A DNA stretch of 21,235 bases from Actinomycetota bacterium (GTDB taxonomy: Bacteria; Actinomycetota; Thermoleophilia; Solirubrobacterales; Solirubrobacteraceae): NCBI GenBank assembly GCA_005883255.1, contig VAXS01000124.1, positions 1-21,235 of the forward strand, written 5' to 3'. The notes beneath the pieces are model-generated. The model searched no databases, was not told where the DNA came from, and was given only the letters and a program-made list of their open reading frames with translations. Position numbers and translations under genes: made by a program. Every line of letters begins with the position of its first letter. Position 1 is the stretch's first letter. This document shows, one piece after another, positions 15,546 to 21,235 of the stretch.

Positions 15546-15558
15546 CGCGGGAACGCTA

Positions 15559-16764
15559 CTAGTCGGTGCGAGCCTGGCCCGTGGGCGGAAAGCCGAGCTC
15601 GGGGTAGCTGCGCTCCATGACCGTGCGGACGGCGTCCAGCTGCAGCGCCAGGAAGGCCGGGTCGGTGCCCTCGGTCAGCGTTCCCCCGAAGATCGTGGTG
15701 TGGTACGCCTCGGCGTCTTCCCAGTAGGCCATCCACATCGAGGCGCGCAGTTTGGTGGCCGCGAAGCTCTCGGTCCAGTCCGGCTGGGGATTCGGCCGCC
15801 CGAACGAGTCGCGCCAGACGCCGGCCAGGATGGTGTTCTCGGCCAGGCGTTGCGCGCCGGGGGCGTCCGATTCGTACGTGCTCGCGACCTCGACCTGGTC
15901 GATCGTCAGCGGGTGCCACAGCGAGGCCCCGATCCGCTCGGGCGGCGGCTGGTGCACCGCCATCGTGTCCATGTCGAGGCCCGTGTAGCGGTCCACCACG
16001 TCCTCCGCGACGCCGTAGTTCCAGTTCGAGAAGAAGTTCCAGTCGGACTTGCCCAGGCGGGCCACGTCCTCCACCGCGATCTCCGAGGCCAGGCCGTCGG
16101 CGGTGCGGTAGCCGAACGGGCGCGACCAGTCGGCCTTGGCCGCGTCCAGCTGGTAGTAGCCGAAGAAGACGTTGAACCAGTGGGAGGCGGGGTTGGTGTA
16201 GAGGCCGAGCCGGTCGGCGCCCTGGGCCTGGCCCACGCAGGCCACGGTGTTGAACACGAACGGCGGGAGGTCGGCGAACAGGCGGCGCTTGGCCAGCGCC
16301 CCCGACCGGCTCACCTCGCGGTCCTCCTCCGTCACGAAGATCCGCAGCACCGCTGGGGTGCACAGCTGGGAGCGGCCGAAGCGCTCGTCGATCACCAGCG
16401 GCTCCTGCACCGCCGAGCTGCCCCCGACCTGGCCCACGCCGGGGCTGAAGCGCAGCAGGACGTCGTCGTCGGCGTCGATCACGGCGTGCCAGTCGTGCGC
16501 GAGCGGCGGGCGGACCTTGAGGTGGCCGCCGGCCCGCACCTCGCCCGCGAAGGCGTCCACCCCCAGCTCCAGGCTGACGTCGAGGTGCTCGCCGGCGTGT
16601 CGGACCGCGTGGGGCGGCGACTGGGGGCGGAACACCGAGCTGAACAGCTCGCGGTCGTGGAAGGCGATCGCCACCCGCACGGCGCCGTCCAGCGACGGCA
16701 TCGAGCAGCGCAGCTCCAGCCCGTGGCCGAGGTCGAGGACATGCTCGTCGCCGGCGCCGGCCAT
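15559..16764 (-). CDS. Uncharacterised 401-residue protein linked to desaturase
   Basis: I do not recognise this family. The protein has no signal peptide or membrane segment, and few cysteines. It falls into an N-terminal half of alternating short hydrophobic strands (about 1-130; LELRCSMPSLDGAVRVAIAFHDREL, LDVSLELGVDAFAGEVRAGG), suggesting a beta-rich domain. A C-terminal half is aromatic-rich, with DWNFFSNWNYGVAEDVVDRY, HWFNVFFGYYQLD and MWMAYWEDAEAYH. Codon usage (G/C third positions throughout) and a full-length open frame show it is a real gene. Its ATG overlaps the desaturase stop by one base (TGATG), implying coupled translation, and the alcohol dehydrogenase gene follows after 13 bases. 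A role with the desaturase product or a lipid-bound substrate is inference from context only. Confidence 0.8.
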   Translation of the reverse strand: MAGAGDEHVLDLGHGLELRCSMPSLDGAVRVAIAFHDRELFSSVFRPQSPPHAVRHAGEHLDVSLELGVDAFAGEVRAGGHLKVRPPLAHDWHAVIDADDDVLLRFSPGVGQVGGSSAVQEPLVIDERFGRSQLCTPAVLRIFVTEEDREVSRSGALAKRRLFADLPPFVFNTVACVGQAQGADRLGLYTNPASHWFNVFFGYYQLDAAKADWSRPFGYRTADGLASEIAVEDVARLGKSDWNFFSNWNYGVAEDVVDRYTGLDMDTMAVHQPPPERIGASLWHPLTIDQVEVASTYESDAPGAQRLAENTILAGVWRDSFGRPNPQPDWTESFAATKLRASMWMAYWEDAEAYHTTIFGGTLTEGTDPAFLALQLDAVRTVMERSYPELGFPPTGQARTD

Positions 16765-17648
16765 CAGGCGGCCAGCTTCCGCGCTTGGCGCTCGGGCGCG
16801 ATCCGGACCACGTTCCAGGCCAGCCCGACGCGCTCGAGCAGCCGGATCAGCAGGCCGGACACGTCGAGCTCGTACCAGCGCAGCCCGTGCACCGCCGACC
16901 GCGGGAACGCGTGGTGGTTGTGGTGCCAGGACTCGCCCAGCGACGGCAGCGCGAGCCAGGCCAGGTTGGTCGAGCGGTCGGCGGTGCGGAAGCGGCGGCG
17001 CCCGGCGAAGTGCCCGAGGGAGTTGACGCTGAAGATCACGTGGTGGAACAGGAACAGGCGGACGAGGCCGCCCCAGACCAGGCCCGTGAGGCCGCCGCGC
17101 AGCGTGCCCGAGAGCGCCCAGCCGGCGCCGAACGGGATGGCCAGCGAGAGGAGTGTGAGCGGCACGAACGCCCCGTCGATGAGGCGCATTCCCGGGTCCT
17201 CCAACAGCTCAGGGGCGTGGCGCCGGGCGTCCGCCCGGCCCTGGTGGCGAAACAGCCAGCCGGCGTGGGCGTGCCACAGCGAGCGCAGCGCCGAGTGCGG
17301 GCCGTGGGGCGAGTGCGGGTCCCCGGGGCCGTCGGCGTGGCCGTGGTGGACGCGATGGTCGGCCACCCAGTCGATGACCGAGCCCTGCATGGCCATGGAG
17401 CCCAGCACGGCCAGCCCGTACTCGACGGCCCGGTAGGTGCCGAACGCCCGGTGGGCGAGCAGGCGATGGAAGCCGACGGTGATCCCAGGCGCGACCAGGA
17501 CGTACATGGCGGCCAGGAGGACGAGGTCCGTCGCGCTCACCGCCCGGTTCCACAGCAGGCCTGCGGCCAGGCCCACCCCGGCCAGCGGGACCGTGAGGAC
17601 CACCAGGTGGGCGGCGACCTTCCCGGCGGTCAGCGGAGGACGGGCCAC
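16764..17648 (-). CDS. Fatty-acyl (delta-9-type) desaturase
   Basis: A 294-residue integral membrane di-iron enzyme that puts a double bond into acyl-CoA or lipid-bound acyl chains using O2. The three histidine boxes are intact: HRLLAH (61-66), HRVHH (98-102) and HNHH within 243-246. The conserved NSLGH (209-213) and two pairs of hydrophobic segments (about 12-58 and 160-205) are also present. No fused cytochrome b5 or ferredoxin domain is seen, so an external electron donor is needed; none is encoded nearby. The start is GTG 17648, 10 bases after the SnoaL-like stop. Its stop overlaps the start of the unknown 401-residue gene. The acyl-CoA delta-9 group is the best guess for regiochemistry. 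Confidence 0.93.
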   Translation of the reverse strand: MARPPLTAGKVAAHLVVLTVPLAGVGLAAGLLWNRAVSATDLVLLAAMYVLVAPGITVGFHRLLAHRAFGTYRAVEYGLAVLGSMAMQGSVIDWVADHRVHHGHADGPGDPHSPHGPHSALRSLWHAHAGWLFRHQGRADARRHAPELLEDPGMRLIDGAFVPLTLLSLAIPFGAGWALSGTLRGGLTGLVWGGLVRLFLFHHVIFSVNSLGHFAGRRRFRTADRSTNLAWLALPSLGESWHHNHHAFPRSAVHGLRWYELDVSGLLIRLLERVGLAWNVVRIAPERQARKLAA

Positions 17649-17658
17649 CTGGCCGGCG

Positions 17659-18084
17659 TCAGACGTGCGAGTCGACGGCCCGGGGGCTGGCGGCGAGCTC
17701 CTCGAAGACCGCGCGGCCCGCTTCCAGGTCCGAGTGGTTCTGGACGAACTCCAGGCGGCCGTCTCGCCAGCGGCCGATACCGCCGTAGCGGAACGGCACG
17801 GGGGTGTGGCTGCTGGCCCCGCTCACGCTCTGCACGACGATCGCGAAGGTCCAGGGCTCGCGCACCTCCACGTCCTCGATCTCGACCGACGAGTCGGGGA
17901 AGGCCTCCAGCCACTCTTGGAAGAACCGGCGCAGGCCGTCGTGCCCCCGGTACTCCCCCACGCCGGCCAGGCCGAAGGGCGTCATGTCCCACAGGGCGTC
18001 CTCGTGGAAGTACCTCAGCAACTGGTCGAAGCGCCGGTCGTTCCACGCCGCGAAGCCCTTTCGCGTCAGGTCCGCCAGATCCAT
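17659..18084 (-). CDS. SnoaL/NTF2-like protein (141 aa)
   Basis: A small NTF2-fold protein: FAAWNDRRFDQLLRYFHEDALWDM near the N-terminus, YRGHDGLRRFFQEWLEAFPD in the middle, then strands WTFAIVVQSVSG, PFRYGGIGRWRDGRLEFVQNHSDLEAGR. This is the SnoaL-like pattern used by polyketide cyclases, isomerases and uncharacterised proteins; the reaction is unknown. I chose ATG 18084 (MDLADLTRKG) rather than GTG 18093, because a TACCTT -10 box (18099-18094) would put the transcription start near 18084, and the GTG falls inside the promoter spacer. It is first in the tight run with desaturase (10-base gap) and is divergent from exonuclease III. Confidence 0.85.
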   Translation of the reverse strand: MDLADLTRKGFAAWNDRRFDQLLRYFHEDALWDMTPFGLAGVGEYRGHDGLRRFFQEWLEAFPDSSVEIEDVEVREPWTFAIVVQSVSGASSHTPVPFRYGGIGRWRDGRLEFVQNHSDLEAGRAVFEELAASPRAVDSHV

Positions 18085-18093
18085 GCGAATCAC

Positions 18094-18103
18094 AAGGTAC
18101 CGT
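18094..18103. promoter_or_regulatory. Overlapping divergent -10 boxes (SnoaL-like / xth)
   Basis: The sequence AAGGTACCGT contains plus-strand TACCGT (18098-18103), 7 bases before GTG 18111. It also contains minus-strand TACCTT (18099-18094), 9 bases before ATG 18084. The two share the TA at the centre of GGTACC. Both genes would be leaderless. No -35 match is seen on either strand. Confidence 0.5.
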
Positions 18104-18110
18104 GCAGCCC

Positions 18111-18977
18111 GTGCGAGTCGCGACCTGGAACGTCAACTCGGTCAAGCAGCGTGTGCCAAGACTCCTTCCGTGGTTGGACGAGCGGCGGCCGGACGTCGTC
18201 TGCCTGCAGGAGACCAAGCTCGCCGACGACGCGTTCCGCGACCTGCTCGGCCAGGAGCTCGCGAAGCGGGACTATGCCGTCGCAGCTCATGGCGAGGCGA
18301 CGTGGAACGGGGTAGCCGTCCTCTCGCGCGTCGGGCTCGACGACGTGCTGGTCGGACTCGGGGACGACGCGCCCGGCTTCCCGGGCCCCGAGGCACGAGC
18401 GGTGTCCGCTACGTGCGGCGGGATCCGGGTGGTCTCGGTGTACGTGCCGAACGGGCGTGTTCCGGACTCCGAGCACTACCGCTACAAGCTCGCCTGGCTG
18501 GCAGCGCTGCGGGAGATGGTCGCGGCCGGCCCAGAGGCGACACTCGTCTGCGGCGACTTCAACATCGCGCCGACCGACGACGACGTGTTCGACCCCGACG
18601 CTTACGTCGGGGAGACCCACGTCACGCCGCCCGAGCGCGAGGCGCTGGCGGAGCTCCAGGCACTAGGCCTGCATGACGTGGTGCGAGACCGCTGGCCCGG
18701 CGAGCGCGTGTTCACCTACTGGGACTACCGCGCGGGCATGTTCCACCAGGACCTCGGTATGCGGATCGACCTGGTGCTGGCGAGCGCGCCGATCGCCCGC
18801 CGCGTCCGGGCGGCATGGGTCGACCGGCAGGCCCGCAAGGGGAGCGGGCCAAGCGATCATGCGCCGGTGATCGTCGACCTCGACGAGGCACCGGACGGGG
18901 ACATCGGACCGGTCGTGCCCCCGCCGTCCCGGCCGGTTCGCAAGCGCAGCGCCGTCAAGCTGCCGCAGTCGCCCTGA
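18111..18977 (+). CDS. xth: Exodeoxyribonuclease III (AP endonuclease, ExoIII/XthA type)
   Basis: A 288-residue base-excision repair enzyme that cuts DNA 5' to abasic sites and trims 3' ends. Active-site residues of the exonuclease-endonuclease-phosphatase fold are all visible: N7 (TWNVNS), E34 (LQETK), Y111 (VYVPNG), D149 and N151 (CGDFNIAP), D220 (MRIDLVL) and D249-H250 (SDHAPV). A short basic tail follows (RPVRKRSAVKLPQ). GTG 18111 gives the usual (M)RVATWNVNS start; GTG 18102 overlaps the -10 box and is less likely. It is divergent from the SnoaL-like gene and followed by a hairpin, so probably monocistronic. Confidence 0.94.
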   Translation: MRVATWNVNSVKQRVPRLLPWLDERRPDVVCLQETKLADDAFRDLLGQELAKRDYAVAAHGEATWNGVAVLSRVGLDDVLVGLGDDAPGFPGPEARAVSATCGGIRVVSVYVPNGRVPDSEHYRYKLAWLAALREMVAAGPEATLVCGDFNIAPTDDDVFDPDAYVGETHVTPPEREALAELQALGLHDVVRDRWPGERVFTYWDYRAGMFHQDLGMRIDLVLASAPIARRVRAAWVDRQARKGSGPSDHAPVIVDLDEAPDGDIGPVVPPPSRPVRKRSAVKLPQSP

Positions 18978-19013
18978 CGCCGCGGTCGTCACGGCCGGCC
19001 GTCAGGTGCTTTC
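18974..19013 (+). terminator. Terminator-like structure after xth
   Basis: CTGACG (18974-18979, containing the xth stop) pairs with CGTCAG (19000-19005). The perfect palindrome ACGGCCGGCCGT (18991-19002) lies inside. The short T-containing stretch GTGCTTTCTT follows. This is the most terminator-like site in the window. Confidence 0.5.
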
Positions 19014-19046
19014 TTGGGGTAGCAACGACTTCAGCCCCCGGACACG

Positions 19047-19054
19047 AAAGGTGG
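19047..19054 (+). promoter_or_regulatory. Shine-Dalgarno sequence of the second alcohol dehydrogenase gene
   Basis: AAAGGTGG lies 7 bases before ATG 19062 and decides the start. A leader with a ribosome-binding site contrasts with the leaderless-looking neighbours. Confidence 0.7.
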
Positions 19055-19061
19055 CCCCACC

Positions 19062-20096
19062 ATGCGCGCCACAGTCATGCACGGCGCCGGCGACGTCCGT
19101 ATCGAGAACGTCCCCGATGCCCGCCCGATCGAGCCAACCGACGCGCTCGTCGTCGTCAGCCGCGGCTGCATCTGCGGCAGCGATCTCTGGCCGTACAAGA
19201 CGATGGAGCACAGCGACACCGGCCGCCGAATGGGACACGAGGCCATCGGCGTCGTCGAGGCCATCGGCGCCGACGTCCGCACGATGAAAGCTGGCGACGT
19301 CGTCGTCATGCCGTTCGCGTACTCCGACGGCACGTGCGTCTTCTGCCGCGAGGGGCTGCACACATCGTGCATCCACGGAGGGTTCTTCGGCGCGGGTGAT
19401 GGCGACGGCGCACAGGCCGAAGCGGTTCGTGTGCCCCAGGCAGACGGAACGCTCGTCGTCCTGCCGGTCGGCGCCGACGACGTGCTGACGCCGTCGCTCC
19501 TCACCCTGTCAGACGTGATGGGGACGGGCCATCATGCGGCCGTCGCCGCCGAAGTGGGGCCTGGAAAGGCGGTGGCCGTCGTCGGTGACGGCGCCGTCGG
19601 CCTGTGCGGCGTGATCGCCGCCCGGCGCCTGGGCGCCGAGCAGATCATCATCCTCGGCCGCCATCCCGAGCGCATTGCGCTGGCGAGAGAGTTCGGCGCG
19701 ACCGACGTCGTAAGCGAGCGAGGCGACGAGGCGGTCGAGCGCGTACGCGAGCTCACAGACGGCCTTGGCGTCCACTCCGTCCTCGAATGCGTCGGGCTCG
19801 AGCAATCGATGCTCACGGCGATCGGCATCACCCGTGCGGGTGGGGCAGTCGGTCGCGTCGGCGTTCCCCAGGACGAGACGATGCCGGCGTCGCAGCCGGC
19901 GTTCTACAGCAACATCACGGTGGGCGGCGGCCCTGCGCCGGTCCGAGCCTACATCGAGGAGCTTCTGCCAGACATCCTCGACGGCCGGATCGAACCGGGC
20001 CGGGTCTTCGACCGGGCCGTGCGCCTCGACGAGGTGCCCGACGGCTACCGCGCGATGAACGACCGGGAAGCGATCAAGGTCATGGTCGAGCCGTGA
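19062..20096 (+). CDS. Zinc-dependent alcohol dehydrogenase (MDR family)
   Basis: A complete 344-residue medium-chain dehydrogenase oxidising an alcohol, or reducing an aldehyde, with NAD(P). Catalytic-zinc residues are C38 (CICGSD) and H59-E60 (MGHEAIG). The structural-zinc lobe shows C92, C95 and C103 (TCVFCREGLHTSC), but the position of the first cysteine is D89, so four-Cys binding is not possible; Asp may substitute. The Rossmann motif VVGDGAVGLCG is at 173-183, followed by IILGRHPERIALAREFGATDVV. The C-terminus (RAMNDREAIKVMVEP) is typical. The substrate is unknown. It stands alone between the xth terminator and the convergent glycosyltransferase, with a good ribosome-binding site. It is not a close copy of the broken dehydrogenase at 14.6-15.5 kb. 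Confidence 0.92.
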   Translation: MRATVMHGAGDVRIENVPDARPIEPTDALVVVSRGCICGSDLWPYKTMEHSDTGRRMGHEAIGVVEAIGADVRTMKAGDVVVMPFAYSDGTCVFCREGLHTSCIHGGFFGAGDGDGAQAEAVRVPQADGTLVVLPVGADDVLTPSLLTLSDVMGTGHHAAVAAEVGPGKAVAVVGDGAVGLCGVIAARRLGAEQIIILGRHPERIALAREFGATDVVSERGDEAVERVRELTDGLGVHSVLECVGLEQSMLTAIGITRAGGAVGRVGVPQDETMPASQPAFYSNITVGGGPAPVRAYIEELLPDILDGRIEPGRVFDRAVRLDEVPDGYRAMNDREAIKVMVEP

Positions 20097-20220
20097 GCCG
20101 CCGCGCCCCGGTGCTGGCGATCATCCTCAGTCGCTGAGTCCCGTCACGTGGGGCGAGCACGTCACCGACGAGAAGTACCGTGTCGCGCCCGCGTCAACCG
20201 GTGATTGCGAGCCTCGGGTC
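20097..20220. other. Convergent intergenic gap
   Basis: This 124-base gap holds one imperfect inverted repeat, GTCACGTG / CACGTCAC (20143-20165, 7 of 8 pairs, 7-base loop), with no T-run. It may help termination of either flanking gene. I see no other structure or small gene. Confidence 0.35.
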
Positions 20221-21156
20221 TCACGCTCCCGTGGGGGCGGCTGCCCGCCACTTGGCGAAGCCGACGGCGGGCTCGACCACGTGTCCGTCGTAGGTCCGTT
20301 CGAGCGGTCGCTTCCACTCTGAGAGCCGGTCGTGTCGCACTGCGATATAGAAGGCTCGCGGGGCGATCGGCGTCACGAGGAGGTCGTAGCGGTCTCGCGT
20401 CCCGTTCAGGAGGGTCTGTATCTGAGGCCAGTAGTTCTGCATGATCAACACGGGCCGCCACTTGGTCACCTCGTCGGGGACGAACTTCCCGAACATGGTG
20501 CCCGCTATCTGTCGCCTGGCGATCGCCGGTGACGTGAGCCCGAACACGTCGAGGACCGTCCGAGGTCGCGCGTAGTAGCCGATGCGACCTGCGACCCCGA
20601 TTGCATAGAGGTCCCGCGGTTCACCCCGCTCGCGGAGCAACCTACCCAGGTTGTCGAGGACGGGCTCGCGAAATCTCTGCACGACGACGCCTGGGTCGGG
20701 CTCCAGGAGGAGGCCCGTGAGAGACCAGGCTGCGACCGCCAGGGCGATGCCCACGCCGGACGTCGTCGCCCGGCGCAAGACGACGACCGCGCCGCTCGCC
20801 AGGCATGCCAGCGCCACGGGCAGATACGGCTGCAGCAGCCTGCCGTACGGCATCCAGTCTCCCCTGCTGGCCACGGCGATTGCGAGCCCGAACGCGGTGG
20901 CGACGAGGGGACCCGTGTAGGGGCCCGGCTGGAGCCGTCGACGGATCGCGCCGCCTAGGACAAGGGCGGCCAGCGTCGCGACTGCGAACACCAACCAGCT
21001 CGCGCCCAACGAGCTCTGGACGTAGTGCCAGCCTGGCGTGAGCGACCGATGCAGGCTCTCGACGGGCCCCACATCGAGGTCTCGCTTGGCGGTGACCGAG
21101 TTCGGTATCCACGCGCCGTAGTAGGCGTGCTCCCAAAGCTTCGCCCCGGCGATCAC
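20221..21156 (-). CDS. GT-C / AftB-like membrane glycosyltransferase, C-terminal part
   Basis: The open frame (GTG 21156 is only the first in-frame start, not a convincing native one) encodes 311 residues. WEHAYYGAWIPNSVTAK at 8-24 and GDWMPYGRLLQPYLPV at 99-114 resemble the AYYGDWLPNT..AK and GGDWM...R...P signatures of actinobacterial membrane arabinofuranosyl/mannosyltransferase-like proteins (AftB type). Hydrophobic helices lie at about 54-71, 84-97, 108-127 and 134-151. A C-terminal extracytoplasmic part (about 155-311) contains GRIGYYARPRTVLDVFGLTSP. Such enzymes use polyprenyl-phosphate sugars outside the membrane to build envelope glycans. The N-terminal catalytic helices should lie beyond the window. 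The frame changes just upstream at a G5 run (next entry). The specific sugar is unknown. Confidence 0.65.
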   Translation of the reverse strand: MIAGAKLWEHAYYGAWIPNSVTAKRDLDVGPVESLHRSLTPGWHYVQSSLGASWLVFAVATLAALVLGGAIRRRLQPGPYTGPLVATAFGLAIAVASRGDWMPYGRLLQPYLPVALACLASGAVVVLRRATTSGVGIALAVAAWSLTGLLLEPDPGVVVQRFREPVLDNLGRLLRERGEPRDLYAIGVAGRIGYYARPRTVLDVFGLTSPAIARRQIAGTMFGKFVPDEVTKWRPVLIMQNYWPQIQTLLNGTRDRYDLLVTPIAPRAFYIAVRHDRLSEWKRPLERTYDGHVVEPAVGFAKWRAAAPTGA

Positions 21157-21165
21157 GGCGAGGAC

Positions 21166-21235
21166 CGGGGGCGGCAGGCGTGAGGGCGAGCGTCAGCTTT
21201 TCTCCGGCACGGGCGCGCTGCCACACGTACACGAC
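21166..21235 (-). pseudogene. Upstream reading frame of the same glycosyltransferase, out of frame by one base
   Basis: From the right edge one frame reads VVYVWQRARAGEKLTLALTPAAP, a loop entering a hydrophobic helix, and then turns Arg-rich. The downstream frame has a TGA in this stretch and takes over as VLAVIAGAKLWEH. Dropping one base near the plus-strand G5 run (21167-21171) joins TPAAP to VLAVIAG as one continuous membrane helix. This indicates a one-base insertion in the gene or in the sequence. Confidence 0.55.

Noticed and set aside
16785..18101. Upstream extension of exonuclease III by over 400 codons
   Set aside because: It is antisense to desaturase and SnoaL-like genes and ends where the conserved VRVATWNVNS start begins.
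1..21235. tRNA, rRNA, CRISPR or insertion-sequence features
   Set aside because: Reading both strands I saw no cloverleaf with TTC-loop consensus, no regularly spaced repeats, and no transposase motif or terminal repeats.

Overview
The window is very GC-rich (sampled rows reach about 80% GC) and densely coded. It has many GTG starts, and several genes have a TANNNT box only 7-10 bases before the start codon, suggesting leaderless mRNAs. This style, with a fused PafB-PafC regulator, a DUF5679 mini-protein and a large LuxR/ATPase (LAL) regulator, fits an Actinomycetota genome, probably class Thermoleophilia (Solirubrobacterales-like). That placement is inference from gene content. I see no rRNA, tRNA, CRISPR array, insertion sequence or phage gene.

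Left end (1-5.5 kb, minus strand): a dTDP-L-rhamnose block, read right to left as rmlA, a 48-residue DUF5679 protein, rmlD and rmlB (cut by the window edge). It is preceded by a PPOX-type split-barrel flavoprotein and a fused pafBC DNA-damage-type activator. No rmlC is inside the window. Middle (5.6-12.2 kb): an NTF2-like protein, a YhaM-type OB-HD exoribonuclease, an SDR oxidoreductase, a 969-residue LAL regulator and a divergent 14-helix DHA2 drug exporter.

12.2-18.1 kb is a compact minus-strand run, read right to left: SnoaL-like protein, fatty-acyl desaturase, a 401-residue protein I cannot assign, a zinc alcohol dehydrogenase, an aldehyde dehydrogenase, and a lysylphosphatidylglycerol-synthase-type (AglD/UPF0104) membrane protein. 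The gene set suggests lipid desaturation and alcohol-to-aldehyde-to-acid oxidation with a membrane lipid step. Two of these genes, the dehydrogenase and the membrane protein, are each broken by an internal loss of roughly 45-60 codons plus a frame change.

Right end (18.1-21.2 kb): exonuclease III, a second zinc alcohol dehydrogenase, and the C-terminal part of a GT-C/AftB-like membrane glycosyltransferase, again with an apparent one-base frameshift at a G5 run. GC is visibly lower in much of this segment. The three frame breaks in 21 kb are the most notable anomaly. The most interesting biology is the lipid operon with its orphan 401-residue protein, and two divergent gene pairs whose -10 boxes overlap on opposite strands.
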